Shown: positions 42,712-51,488 of the stretch, piece after piece
Layout: the number at the start of each line of letters is the position of its first letter
Numbering within the stretch: the stretch's first letter is position 1
From: Pseudomonas sp. Irchel s3b2
Lineage (GTDB): Bacteria; Pseudomonadota; Gammaproteobacteria; Pseudomonadales; Pseudomonadaceae
Direction: 5' to 3'
NCBI RefSeq assembly: GCF_900187445.1
Contig: NZ_FYEB01000003.1
Coordinates: 372,001-436,000 of the forward strand
Length of the DNA: 64,000 bases
Position numbers and translations under genes: made by a program
The notes under the pieces: model-generated
The model's input: the letters and a program-made list of their open reading frames with translations, nothing else
Databases searched by the model: none
Told to the model about the DNA's origin: nothing

Positions 42712-44658
42712 TCAGGTTCTGAACCGCCGAACCAACCCATCCAGCTCATTCGACAACCCCGCCAGGCTCTGAGAATCCAGGCGCGCCGAGTTCGCCAGTT
42801 CCGCCACCAACTGCGCATCGCCATGAATCTGGCTGATGTGGCGATTGATGTCTTCCGCCACTTGATGCTGTTCTTCAGCTGCCGTGGCAATCTGCGTGTT
42901 CATGTCGCGAATCACATCCACCGATTCACGAATCTGCCCGAAGCTGCTGCGCGCTTCGCCGATACGGGTCACCGATTGCTGGGACACTTCCAGGCTCGCA
43001 TGCATCTGCTGCGTCACCTGGCTGGTGCGCTTGGCCAGGTTGCCCAACAGACCGTCGATTTCCGCCGTGGAGTCGGCAGTGCGTTTGGCCAGGGCGCGAA
43101 CTTCATCCGCTACCACCGCAAAACCACGACCCTGTTCACCGGCACGGGCCGCTTCGATGGCGGCGTTCAGCGCCAGCAGGTTGGTTTGTTCGGCGATGGA
43201 ACGAATGGTCCCGAGGATCGACTGAATGTCGTTGCTATCGCGTTCAAGCTGTTGCATCGACTGCGCCGATTGTTCGATTTCCTGGCTCAAGCGATCAACG
43301 CTGGTGACGGCTGCATCAATCTGTTGCTGACCTTCGCGCGCCTGGCGCTGACCGCTGTCGGCCGATTCGGCGGCCTGGCTGCAGGAGCGTGCGACTTCGT
43401 TGGCGGTGGCGACCATTTCATGGAACGCCGTGGACACCATATCCACCGCTTCACGCTGACGTCCGGCGGCCTCGGCCATGTCACTGGACACCTTGGTCGA
43501 GCTCTGGGAGGTGGCGAGGATCTTGCTCGCGGCACCGCCGATGCTTTGAATCAGGTTGCGAATCGCCGCCAGAAACTGGTTGAACCAGTTGGCCAGTTGC
43601 GCGGTTTCATCGCTGCCACGGATGTGCAGGTTTTTGGTCAGGTCGCCTTCACCCTGGGCGATGCCTTCCAGACCGCTGGCTACGCTGCGGATCGGCCGCA
43701 CGATCAGGCTGGCGAAACTGGCGCCAACGATAGCGAAGAACACTGCCAGTACCGCCGCGATGATCGCGATCAGCCAGGTCAGTTGAGTGGCCGAGCTCAT
43801 CACGTCCGTCTGCTTGATCAGGCCGATAAAGGACCAGCCCAGTTGCTCCGACGGCCAGACGTTAGCCATGTAGCGTTCGCCATTGAGCTCGACTTCCACC
43901 AGCCCTTTGCCGGCCTTGGCCAGTTGCGCATAGCCCTCGCCGAGGCTGTTGAGGGCTTTGAAGTTGTGTTCCGGTTGCTTCGGATCGACCAGCACCGTGC
44001 CGGTATTTTCCACCAGCATCAGGTAACCGGTTTCGCCGAGTTTGATCTGTTTGACGATTTCGGTGAGCTGCTTGAGGGACACATCGATGGCGACCACACC
44101 GCCCTGGGCCCCCAACTGATTGGCCACGGCGCGCACCGTACTGACCTGCACGGAGTCATCACCGGCCCAGTAATAGGCCGAAGTGCGCAGTGTCTTGCCA
44201 GGGGCGGCCATGGCCGTCTTGTACCAGGGGCGAACACGTGGGTCGTAGCCAGTCAGCTTCGGATCAGCTGGCCATACGGCATAACCACCGCTGGACAAGC
44301 CGTAGTACACATAGGAATAAGCCGGGTGACTGACGGCCAGCCCAGTGAATAAATCCAGCAGCTTTGTGTCCATCTCGCTTTCGGGAAGTTGCGCGGCATC
44401 GGCACTGACCCGGCTTTTTACGCTGGCATCGCCCGCTTTGACCAACGGCTGGCTGGCCATGTAGTCGACGTTCTGGCTGATGCCGTCGAAAAACACCTGC
44501 ATGGCATTGCTGACCTGGCTAATCTCGCGGCCACTACCGTCGACAAAATTTTCCTTGGCGTCGCTGCGCAAGTTCAGCACCACGAGGGTGGCGACCAGCA
44601 CCACGGGCAGGCAGGCAATGATTGCAAACGCCCAGGTCAACTTCTGTTTGATGTTCAT
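42712..44658 (-). CDS. Methyl-accepting chemotaxis protein with dCache amino-acid sensor
   Basis: The start chosen is the ATG at 44658 ([11 protein letters not shown]), giving 648 residues. Membrane helices lie at about 9-30 and 283-305, enclosing a dCache domain; HAMP (about 306-360) and the signalling domain ([33 protein letters not shown]) follow. The sensor has YDPRVRPWY, then a Tyr pair and an Asp (VVAIDVSL) at spacings close to the amino-acid-binding motif described for PctA-type receptors. In PAO1 pctC is adjacent to flp, which agrees with its nearness to the Tad locus. The exact ligand is not determined. Confidence 0.9.
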   Translation of the reverse strand: MNIKQKLTWAFAIIACLPVVLVATLVVLNLRSDAKENFVDGSGREISQVSNAMQVFFDGISQNVDYMASQPLVKAGDASVKSRVSADAAQLPESEMDTKLLDLFTGLAVSHPAYSYVYYGLSSGGYAVWPADPKLTGYDPRVRPWYKTAMAAPGKTLRTSAYYWAGDDSVQVSTVRAVANQLGAQGGVVAIDVSLKQLTEIVKQIKLGETGYLMLVENTGTVLVDPKQPEHNFKALNSLGEGYAQLAKAGKGLVEVELNGERYMANVWPSEQLGWSFIGLIKQTDVMSSATQLTWLIAIIAAVLAVFFAIVGASFASLIVRPIRSVASGLEGIAQGEGDLTKNLHIRGSDETAQLANWFNQFLAAIRNLIQSIGGAASKILATSQSSTKVSSDMAEAAGRQREAVDMVSTAFHEMVATANEVARSCSQAAESADSGQRQAREGQQQIDAAVTSVDRLSQEIEQSAQSMQQLERDSNDIQSILGTIRSIAEQTNLLALNAAIEAARAGEQGRGFAVVADEVRALAKRTADSTAEIDGLLGNLAKRTSQVTQQMHASLEVSQQSVTRIGEARSSFGQIRESVDVIRDMNTQIATAAEEQHQVAEDINRHISQIHGDAQLVAELANSARLDSQSLAGLSNELDGLVRRFRT

Positions 44659-45060
44659 CCGCGCTCCAGTTCTTCTTGTAGACCCACGCAGTGCAGATGA
44701 CTCGCGGATTATTTGGTAGCTGTAAATGTTTTCGATTGTCGGACAAATCCTTTGCTCTCTAATACTTTCGGCTGATGGACAGGGAAATTTAGGTCTGCTG
44801 GGAAAAATCCGGCGAAAGGTAGAGAGCGACATGTCAGATTCTGTCGCAATGCCCTTGTAGCCCTTCGTCAACAAGTGATGCAGGCTCAGCTATGATCTTG
44901 AGCGGTCGATGAGTCGTGCCTGATTAATCCGGCACATTGTGTGCTTCTTGATGTTCATGGGAGCGTTCATAGGTCGGTAACCCCTCCCGCGAATGAGAGG
45001 ATTGCCGTATAACGAATGACTTTCGCGTGTTTGGTAATAAAGGACCCACAATAAAAGCTG
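44659..45060. other. Intergenic region between chemoreceptor and RIO kinase genes
   Basis: This is 402 bp between divergent starts. It must carry both promoters. No hairpin, REP unit or operator was recognised, and the RIO kinase gene has only a weak ribosome binding site in front of it. Confidence 0.5.
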
Positions 45061-45954
45061 ATGAAGACTCCAAAACGCATTGAACCCCTGATCGAGGACG
45101 GTCTGGTCGACGAGGTGCTGCGCCCACTCATGAGTGGTAAAGAAGCAGCTGTTTATGTGGTGCGCTGCGGCAACGAGCTGCGTTGTGCCAAGGTCTACAA
45201 GGAGGCGAATAAACGCAGTTTTCGTCAGGCGGCCGAGTATCAGGAAGGCCGTAAGGTGCGCAACAGCCGGCAGGCTCGAGCGATGGCCAAGGGCTCCAAG
45301 TTTGGCCGCAAGGAAACCGAAGACGCCTGGCAAAACGCCGAAGTGGCGGCGCTGTTCCGTCTGGCCAGTGCCGGTGTGCGCGTACCCAAGCCGTATGACT
45401 TCCTCGAAGGCGTGCTGCTGATGGAGCTGGTGGCCGACGAGTACGGCGATGCCGCGCCGCGTCTGAACGATGTGGTGCTGGAGCCGGACCAGGCGCGCGA
45501 ATATCACGCGTATCTGATTTCGCAAATCGTGCTGATGCTGTGTACCGGTCTGGTGCATGGTGACCTGTCCGAGTTCAACGTACTGCTGACGCCGACCGGC
45601 CCGGTCATCATCGACCTGCCGCAAGCGGTGGATGCGGCGGGCAACAACCATGCGTTCAGCATGCTGGAGCGGGACGTGGGCAACATGGCGTCGTACTTCG
45701 GTCGCTTTGCACCGGAGTTGAAACGCACCAAGTACGCCAAGGAAATGTGGGCATTGTACGAAGCTGGTACTTTGCACCCGGCCAGTGTGTTGACCGGCGA
45801 GTTCGACGAGCCGGAAGAGCTGGCGGACGTCGGCGGGATCATGCGCGAGATCGAGGCGGCCCGTCTCGATGAAGAGCGTCGTCAAGCAGTTCGGGCGGCG
45901 GATGATGCGCCACCGAGCAAGACCGAAGAACCGCCTCCGCCGTGGATGCAGTGA
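45061..45954 (+). CDS. RIO1-family serine protein kinase
   Basis: The product is 297 residues. The RIO kinase fold is recognisable: a glycine-poor nucleotide loop near LMSGKEAAVYVV, the ATP-binding Lys in RCAKVYKEANKRSF, the flexible-loop SFRQAAEYQEGRK, the catalytic loop LVHGDLSEFNVLL (about residue 167) and the metal-binding IIDLPQAVD. The C-terminal 40 residues are acidic and Pro-rich (PPPPWMQ). RIO proteins are ATPase/kinases tied to ribosome maturation in archaea and eukaryotes; the bacterial role is not settled. It ends at a strong terminator. PA4780 is recalled as its counterpart. Confidence 0.9.
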   Translation: MKTPKRIEPLIEDGLVDEVLRPLMSGKEAAVYVVRCGNELRCAKVYKEANKRSFRQAAEYQEGRKVRNSRQARAMAKGSKFGRKETEDAWQNAEVAALFRLASAGVRVPKPYDFLEGVLLMELVADEYGDAAPRLNDVVLEPDQAREYHAYLISQIVLMLCTGLVHGDLSEFNVLLTPTGPVIIDLPQAVDAAGNNHAFSMLERDVGNMASYFGRFAPELKRTKYAKEMWALYEAGTLHPASVLTGEFDEPEELADVGGIMREIEAARLDEERRQAVRAADDAPPSKTEEPPPPWMQ

Positions 45955-45964
45955 TCGGTTGACC

Positions 45965-45990
45965 AAAACCCGGCTTCGGCCGGGTTTTTT
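45965..45990 (+). terminator. Rho-independent terminator after the RIO kinase gene
   Basis: A 10-bp stem AAAACCCGGC/GCCGGGTTTT with a TTCG loop is followed by further T residues. It lies ten bases after the stop codon and can also act on the opposite strand for cueR, which ends at 46043. Confidence 0.92.
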
Positions 45991-46042
45991 GTGGGTTATG
46001 GATTCAGTCAGTTCAGCGGCGGAACATCCAACACACAATGTG

Positions 46043-46456
46043 TCAGGCCCGAGCCGGTTCCGCACAGCAGCCCGACGCCAGCTCCTTGAGGATCGGGCAA
46101 TCCGGGCGGTGATCGCCATGGCAATGTTCTACCAGGTCTTGCAGGGTGTCGCGCAGTTGCGCGAGTTCGCGAATCTTCTGGTTCAGCTCGTCGATGTGCT
46201 GACGGGCCAGCGCCTTCACATCGGCACTGGCTCGCTGGCGGTCCTGCCAGAGGGTCAACAGTTTGCCGACCTCTTCCAGTGAAAAGCCCAGATCCCGGGA
46301 GCGCTTGATGAACGCCAGAGTATGCAGATCATCGTCGCCATAGACCCGGTAGCCACTGTCAGTGCGATGGGCCGCCTTGAGCAGGCCGATGGATTCGTAG
46401 TAACGAATCATCTTCGCGCTTAAACCACTGTGGCGGGCCGCTTGGCCAATGTTCAT
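46043..46456 (-). CDS. cueR: Cu(I)-responsive MerR-type regulator CueR
   Basis: The product is 137 residues. The winged helix ([20 protein letters not shown], about 2-21) is followed by a dimerisation helix and the metal-binding loop [12 protein letters not shown] with Cys 8 residues apart, the spacing used for Cu(I). CueR turns on copper export genes by twisting promoters with a 19-bp spacer. The start overlaps the copA stop (ATGA), so copA and cueR are co-transcribed and cueR is auto-amplified. Two matching operators are seen, before copA and copZ. Confidence 0.95.
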   Translation of the reverse strand: MNIGQAARHSGLSAKMIRYYESIGLLKAAHRTDSGYRVYGDDDLHTLAFIKRSRDLGFSLEEVGKLLTLWQDRQRASADVKALARQHIDELNQKIRELAQLRDTLQDLVEHCHGDHRPDCPILKELASGCCAEPARA

Positions 46457-48846
46457 CGGTTGTCCTCCAGGTCTTTGGGTTTCCAGGTTTTCAACAGTAA
46501 CGCATTGCTCACCACGCTGACGCTCGACAGCGCCATGGCCGCACCGGCCAGCACCGGGTTGAGGAAGCCGAACGCCGCCAGTGGCAGGCCGATCAGGTTA
46601 TAGACGAAGGCCCAGAACAGGTTTTGGCGAATCTTCGCGTAGGTCTTGCGGCTGATCTCCAGCGCCGCCGGCACCAGCCGTGGATCGCCGCGCATCAGGG
46701 TGATCCCGGCGGCGTGCATGGCGACGTCGGTGCCGCCGCCCATGGCGATGCCGATATCTGCCGCGGCAAGTGCTGGCGCGTCGTTGATGCCGTCGCCGAC
46801 CATCGCCACCACGCCGGTTTTTTTCAGTGCGGCGACAGTGGCGGCTTTGTCCGCCGGCAATACTTCGGCGTGGACGTCACTGATGCCCAGCGTTTCGGCA
46901 ACTACTTTGGCGCTGCCGCGGTTATCGCCAGTCAGCAAGTGGCTGCTGATATTCCGTGCGCTCAGCTGTTGCACTGCTTGCAAGGCACCGGGTTTGAGCG
47001 TGTCACCGAAGGCGAATAGGCCGAGTACCCGAGGTTCGGGGCTTTGTTCGATCAGCCAGGACAGGGTCCGGCCCTCGGTTTCCCAAGCGGTTGCGGAGTC
47101 GGCCAATGACCCGGCGCTCAAGTCGCTTTCTTCCAGCAGACGTCGATTGCCCAAAGCCAATCGCCGGCCATCGAGATTGCCGGCAATGCCGCGCCCGGTC
47201 AGCGATTGACTGTCGCTGACATCGGCCACGGTCACGCCGCGCTCGGCGCAGGCATCCAGTACAGCCTTGGCCAGCGGGTGCTCGCTACCGCGTTGTAGCG
47301 CACCGGCCATTTGCAGCAAGGCAGCTTCATCACCCTCTACGGCACTCAAATGCGCGATGCGCGGCGTACCTGAAGTCAGCGTGCCGGTCTTGTCGAACAC
47401 CACGGCGCTGACTTCATGAGCACGCTCCAAAGCTTCGGCATCCTTGATCAGAATCCCGTAGTGCGCCGCCACACCGGTGCCGGCCATGATTGCCGTCGGT
47501 GTAGCCAGCCCGAGTGCGCAAGGGCAGGCGATCACCAACACTGCGACGGCGTTGATCAACGCGGTTTCCAGTGGCGCACCGTACAGCCACCAACCGACCA
47601 GGGTCACCAGCGCGATCAGCAGCACCGCCGGCACGAACACCTGGCTGACTTTATCCACCAGCTTCTGGATCGGCGCTTTCGCCGCCTGCGCGTCTTCGAC
47701 CAGGCGGATGATCCGCGCCAGTACGGTTTCTGCGCCGAGCGCCAAGGTCCGTACCAGCAACCGACCTTCGCCATTGATGGCGCCGCCGGTGACCTTGTCG
47801 CCCGGCTGTTTTGGTACCGGCAGGCTTTCGCCGCTGATCAAGGCTTCATCGGCGTGGCTCTGGCCTTCCACTACTTCGCCATCCACCGGGAAGCGTTCGC
47901 CGGGTTTGACCATGACCAGATCGTTGAGGCGCAAAGCGCTGATCGCAACGTCCTGTTCGCGACCGTCGATCACCTGAATGGCTCGTTCCGGACGCAAGGC
48001 TTCGAGGGCGCGGATGGCGCTAGCGGTCTGGCGTTTGGCGCGACTTTCCAGGTATTTGCCCAGCAATACCAAGGCGATCACCACCGCCGAGGCTTCGAAA
48101 TACAGGTGCGGCAGGCGGCCGGCGGCGGTGGCCCACTCGTAAACGCTCAAGCCATAGCCGGCACTGGTGCCCAGGGCTACCAGCAAATCCATGTTGCCGG
48201 CACCGGCGCGCACGGCTTTCCACGCAGCGACATAGAAGCGTGCACCGAAGATGAACTGCACCGGTGTGGCCAGCGCAAACTGCACCCATGCCGGGAGCAT
48301 CCAGTGCACGCCGAAAGGTTGCAGCACCATCGGCAGCACCAGCGGCAAGGCGAGGGCGATGGCCGCCAGCAAAGCCCAGCGTTCGCGGTGTAGTCGTTGT
48401 TGTTGATTGTCGGTTTGCGGGTGTTCAACTTCCCAGACGCTGGCGGAGTAACCGGCCTTGGTCACGGCGCTGATCAAGATTTGCGGATCGATTTGGCCGA
48501 GCAGTTCGAGGTGCGCCCGTTCGTTGGCCAGGTTGACGCTGACGCTTTTGACCCCCGGCACCTTGGTCAGCGCCCGTTCGACACGGCCGACACAGGACGC
48601 GCAGGTCATGCCGTCGATGCTCAATTCCAGGCTCTGCTGCGGCACGCTGTAACCGGCCTGCTGCACCGCTTCCATCAAGGCCGGCAGGCTGTCGCTGGGC
48701 GCTTGAACCCGGGCCTGTTCGGTGGCCAGGTTGACGCTGACGGCCGTGGCGCCGAGGACTTTGCTCAAGGCACGTTCGACACGCCCCGCGCAACTGGCGC
48801 AGGTCATGCCGGCAATCGGCAGATCGAAGGTGGTGGATTCGGACAT
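46453..48846 (-). CDS. copA: Cu(I)-exporting P1B-type ATPase CopA
   Basis: The product is 797 residues. Two N-terminal heavy-metal domains each have GMTCASC (residues about 13 and 80). Membrane helices carry the transport motif [21 protein letters not shown] is the actuator loop, DKTGTLTSG holds the phosphorylated Asp, SEHPLAK is the HP motif and [10 protein letters not shown] the hinge. All are intact. It pumps cytoplasmic Cu(I) to the periplasm, with CopZ (49620) as likely carrier. The promoter at 48876-48906 has a CueR operator in the spacer. Confidence 0.97.
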   Translation of the reverse strand: MSESTTFDLPIAGMTCASCAGRVERALSKVLGATAVSVNLATEQARVQAPSDSLPALMEAVQQAGYSVPQQSLELSIDGMTCASCVGRVERALTKVPGVKSVSVNLANERAHLELLGQIDPQILISAVTKAGYSASVWEVEHPQTDNQQQRLHRERWALLAAIALALPLVLPMVLQPFGVHWMLPAWVQFALATPVQFIFGARFYVAAWKAVRAGAGNMDLLVALGTSAGYGLSVYEWATAAGRLPHLYFEASAVVIALVLLGKYLESRAKRQTASAIRALEALRPERAIQVIDGREQDVAISALRLNDLVMVKPGERFPVDGEVVEGQSHADEALISGESLPVPKQPGDKVTGGAINGEGRLLVRTLALGAETVLARIIRLVEDAQAAKAPIQKLVDKVSQVFVPAVLLIALVTLVGWWLYGAPLETALINAVAVLVIACPCALGLATPTAIMAGTGVAAHYGILIKDAEALERAHEVSAVVFDKTGTLTSGTPRIAHLSAVEGDEAALLQMAGALQRGSEHPLAKAVLDACAERGVTVADVSDSQSLTGRGIAGNLDGRRLALGNRRLLEESDLSAGSLADSATAWETEGRTLSWLIEQSPEPRVLGLFAFGDTLKPGALQAVQQLSARNISSHLLTGDNRGSAKVVAETLGISDVHAEVLPADKAATVAALKKTGVVAMVGDGINDAPALAAADIGIAMGGGTDVAMHAAGITLMRGDPRLVPAALEISRKTYAKIRQNLFWAFVYNLIGLPLAAFGFLNPVLAGAAMALSSVSVVSNALLLKTWKPKDLEDNR

Positions 48847-48875
48847 CGGTCACGCTCCCTGTAGAAATTGCCTAC

Positions 48876-48906
48876 AGGATCAACCTTGCCATGCGGGCAA
48901 GGTCAA
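48876..48906 (-). promoter_or_regulatory. CueR-type promoter of copA
   Basis: On the minus strand: -35 TTGACC (48901-48906), a 19-bp spacer and -10 GATCCT (48876-48881). The spacer holds the dyad ACCTTGCC-N5-GGCAAGGT (48883-48903). The long spacer and this dyad are the hallmark of MerR-family copper promoters. Confidence 0.88.
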
Positions 48907-48955
48907 GCGCCACTCTGCAAATCGTCGCGGTCCATGCAGAACGCGACTCTGCACT

Positions 48956-49063
48956 TTGTAGGAGCGAGCGGTGCGGCGATCCGACTTGCCCGCGAAGGGT
49001 CCATCACATTCAACATCGATGCTGACTGTTATAGCCTCTTCGCGGGCAAGCCTCACTTCTACG
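48956..49063. repeat. REP doublet with GGTGCGGCGATCCG insertion
   Basis: TTGTAGGAGCGAGCGGTGCG continuing into GCGATCCGACTTGCCCGCG is the left arm; the right arm is the ordinary CTTCGCGGGCAAGCCTCACT. The inserted block matches the doublet at 41151-41258, which is inverted relative to this one. Confidence 0.85.
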
Positions 49064-49076
49064 GGTTAGGTGGTGA

Positions 49077-49460
49077 TCAATATTCGAGAGCGGCAGGCTT
49101 GAGGTACATCCCTTCCTGCGTCATCGCAATCCGGAACTTCAACACATCCCCGGCCTTGAGCGTGATGTTCTGCGAACCTGGCGCGAGCATGCCCGGGTTG
49201 CACCCCGGCGCCTGGCTCGGCAGCAGTTTGAGGCGCAGGGACACATTGCCCGGCGGCAGGTTGAACGAGGTGCTCTGTTCCTGGAACAGTCGCGCCGATA
49301 GCTGATCCTGGATGTACACACCGATCTCGCAGGAAGTCGACACTTCCAGGCGCTCGCGGGAAATGATCAGCACGCCGTAGTCCTCCCCGGCGGCTTGAAC
49401 CGAAGGTGTCGCGGCAAATAGGCTGAGGAAGCCAAACAGGCTGAAAGCTGACCAGCGCAT
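49077..49460 (-). CDS. Secreted periplasmic protein between copA and copZ, function unknown
   Basis: The start chosen is the ATG at 49460 behind AGGAG, giving 127 residues with a signal peptide (cleavage likely after PSVQA, about residue 23). The mature part is beta-rich. Two Cys (TSCEIG, PGCNPG) could form a disulfide. No known family is recognised, although similar proteins seem frequent in Pseudomonas. It reads towards copA and is divergent from copZ, so a copper-related role is possible but unproven. Confidence 0.75.
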   Translation of the reverse strand: MRWSAFSLFGFLSLFAATPSVQAAGEDYGVLIISRERLEVSTSCEIGVYIQDQLSARLFQEQSTSFNLPPGNVSLRLKLLPSQAPGCNPGMLAPGSQNITLKAGDVLKFRIAMTQEGMYLKPAALEY

Positions 49461-49547
49461 GGCTGAATCTCCTGATGTCGAGTCATAGATGGACGCAGCT
49501 TGGCCGAGCACCGCGCCGATTGCCAGCCCGGCAGCTTGCCTGAGAAC

Positions 49548-49578
49548 TTGACCTTGCCATGGTGGCAAGCTCGAGACT
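49548..49578 (+). promoter_or_regulatory. CueR-type promoter of copZ
   Basis: -35 TTGACC (49548-49553), a 19-bp spacer and -10 GAGACT (49573-49578). The dyad ACCTTGCC-N5-GGCAAGCT in the spacer is nearly that of copA; one arm differs at one base. The copZ start lies 42 bases downstream. Confidence 0.87.
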
Positions 49579-49619
49579 GCCCTCAACCCTATTGAAGGGC
49601 CCCATTAAGGAGACGTCCC

Positions 49620-49817
49620 ATGCAAGTGTTCAACGTTGAAGGCATGTCCTGCGGTCATTGCGTCAAGGCCATCACTCAGGCGCTGCAAGCCAAGGATCCC
49701 GCGGCCAGCGTGCGTATCGATCTGGCCGCCAAAGAAGTCGGGGTTGAAAGTGCGCTGACGGCCGATCAGGTGATCGCCGCCATCAGCGAAGAGGGCTACG
49801 GCGTAAAACAGGTCTAA
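49620..49817 (+). CDS. copZ: Copper chaperone CopZ
   Basis: The product is 65 residues forming one ferredoxin-like heavy-metal-associated domain. The copper site is GMSCGHC (residues 8-14). AAGGAG lies nine bases before the ATG. It should hand Cu(I) to CopA and buffer the cytoplasm, and a CueR-type promoter precedes it. It is a single-gene unit in the window. Confidence 0.95.
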   Translation: MQVFNVEGMSCGHCVKAITQALQAKDPAASVRIDLAAKEVGVESALTADQVIAAISEEGYGVKQV

Positions 49818-49925
49818 AACTTTTTAATAGTTAGCGACCTAACGGAATGTTCAAGGCGTCCACGCCCGGCTAGACTGTTGGCCTGCCGATCCATGGCCAA
49901 CCTGCATGCCTAACCTGGACGCCTG

Positions 49926-51122
49926 ATGAACTTCCGCACAATCCTGATTCTCGGCGCCTTGAGCGCTTTCGGTCCGCTGGCGATCGATTTCTATCTGCCG
50001 GCATTCCCGGCGATGGCGCTCGCTTTCGGCACCGACGAAAAACACGTTCAACTGACCCTGGCGGCCTATTTCCTCGGTCTGTCCATTGGTCAACTGGCGT
50101 ATGGCCCGGTGGCGGATCGCTTTGGGCGACGGATCCCCTTGCTGACCGGCGTCGGATTGTTCACTGCTGCGTCATTGGCCTGTGCTTACGTGCCGAGTCT
50201 GGAGTGGCTGATCGGTGCACGTTTCGTCCAGGCGCTGGGCGGTTGCGCAGGCATGGTGATCGCGCGGGCGGTGGTCAGCGATAAATGCGATGCGGTGGGT
50301 TCGGCGAAAGTCTTTTCGCAACTGATGCTGGTGATGGGCCTGGCACCGATTCTTGCGCCGATGCTGGGCGGGTTGCTGGTCAACACGACTGGCTGGCAAT
50401 CGATCTTTCTCGTGCTGACCGGTTTCAGTGCACTGGCAGGGTTGGCCGTAGCTCTCGGGCTGCCGGAAAGTCTGCCGGCCCATGTACCGCGCCAACCGTT
50501 GTCGGGCGCGTTGCGTCAGTACGGTCGGTTACTGGCGGACCCGCTCTTCCTCGGCCATGCCCTGACCGGCGGTGTCGCCATCGCCGGGATGTTTGCCTAC
50601 ATCGCCGGTTCACCGTTCGTTTTCATCAAACTCTATGGCGTGCCGGCCGAGCATTTCGGCTGGCTGTTCGGTATTAACGCGGCGGGTTTCATTCTGGTGG
50701 CCCAGGTGAATGCCCGGATGCTGGCCAAGCGCGGCCCGGCCTTTTTACTGGCGCGTACCGTCTGGCTCTATCTGGCGGGCGGTTTGGCTCTGTTGGCGGT
50801 CAGCGCGTTGCATACCGCGCAGTTGTGGCCGTTGCTGATTCCGCTTTTCCTCTGCATCGCCAGCCTGGGTTGCATTGTGCCCAACGCCTCGGCCTGCGCC
50901 ATGAACGGGCAAGGTGCGCGGGCGGGCAGTGCCTCGGCGATGCTTGGTTGCCTGCAGTTCAGCGTCGCCGCCGGGGCCGCAGCATTGGTGGGTGTTTTGC
51001 ATGATGGCAGCGCCATGCCGATGGCCATGGTCATCAGCCTGTGCGGGATTCTGGTGGTGAGCGCGGCGACGCTCACCCGACGTTTGCAAAATGCACGGGC
51101 GCTGACGCAAGCCCAGGTCTGA
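49926..51122 (+). CDS. Bcr/CflA-family MFS drug exporter
   Basis: The product is 398 residues with about 12 membrane helices. The opening LGALSAFGPLAIDFYLPAFP and the loop-2 motif GPVADRFGRRIPLL (GxxxDRxGRR) are typical of Bcr/CflA exporters, as is RFVQALGGCAGMVIARAVV in helix 4. These export bicyclomycin, chloramphenicol or sulfonamides and small peptides in some hosts. The substrate here is unknown. It is convergent with the small gene ending at 51131. Confidence 0.93.
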   Translation: MNFRTILILGALSAFGPLAIDFYLPAFPAMALAFGTDEKHVQLTLAAYFLGLSIGQLAYGPVADRFGRRIPLLTGVGLFTAASLACAYVPSLEWLIGARFVQALGGCAGMVIARAVVSDKCDAVGSAKVFSQLMLVMGLAPILAPMLGGLLVNTTGWQSIFLVLTGFSALAGLAVALGLPESLPAHVPRQPLSGALRQYGRLLADPLFLGHALTGGVAIAGMFAYIAGSPFVFIKLYGVPAEHFGWLFGINAAGFILVAQVNARMLAKRGPAFLLARTVWLYLAGGLALLAVSALHTAQLWPLLIPLFLCIASLGCIVPNASACAMNGQGARAGSASAMLGCLQFSVAAGAAALVGVLHDGSAMPMAMVISLCGILVVSAATLTRRLQNARALTQAQV

Positions 51123-51130
51123 CGAAGGTC

Positions 51131-51301
51131 TCAGCCAGCAGCGCGATGCTGACGGTCGGGAATCTGATGGGGCGCGTGCAAGCGCGCTTCAAGCGTTTTA
51201 GTGAAGGCCAGGGCTTCGGCCTCACTACGGAACGTCACAGCGTGTTGATCCAGGCGGACCTGCCAGCGGGATGTTGCCACTTCTTTTATCTGGATCTTCA
51301 T
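51131..51301 (-). CDS. Small DUF2188-like protein
   Basis: The start chosen is the ATG at 51301 with AAGGAG upstream, giving 56 residues. KIQIKEVATSRWQVRLDQHA followed by FRSEAEALAFTKTLEARL reads as a beta-hairpin then helix, like the DUF2188 small-domain family. The frame extends upstream through a 14-base tandem repeat, which is not coding. Function is unknown. Its real size is best decided by the strong ribosome binding site. Confidence 0.7.
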   Translation of the reverse strand: MKIQIKEVATSRWQVRLDQHAVTFRSEAEALAFTKTLEARLHAPHQIPDRQHRAAG

Positions 51302-51316
51302 TGCTGAGCTCCTTTC

Positions 51317-51372
51317 GTAAAAGACGTCTCGCAAAAGACGTCTCATAAAAGCCATCACGTAAAAGAATGTTC
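51317..51372. repeat. 14-base degenerate tandem repeat
   Basis: Four units of 14 bases: GTAAAAGACGTCTC, GCAAAAGACGTCTC, ATAAAAGCCATCAC, GTAAAAGAATGTTC. The first two include the palindrome AGACGTCT. The array starts 16 bases upstream of the small gene start on the minus strand and so lies in its leader or promoter. Confidence 0.8.
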
Positions 51373-51441
51373 GCAGAGTTTTCGATTGTAGACCTGAATA
51401 CGATCGCAATTGTGACAACGGTCAATTCTCTGACTGACGGC

Positions 51442-51478
51442 AAAAGATCGCCGGCTCCTACAAAGGCAGCGATCTTTT
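51442..51478. repeat. Half-copy of the AAAAGATCGC...GCGATCTTTT repeat
   Basis: AAAAGATCGC at 51442 and its inverse GCGATCTTTT ending at 51478 enclose CCGGCTCCTACAAAGGCA; it is a shortened relative of the doublet at 14986-15077. It lies just past the quinone oxidoreductase stop codon. Confidence 0.75.
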
Positions 51479-51488
51479 GATCTTCAGC

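Noticed and set aside
43000..44352. Long frame opposite the chemoreceptor (42673-44352)
   Set aside because: Antisense shadow of a complete methyl-accepting protein; begins inside a REP element.
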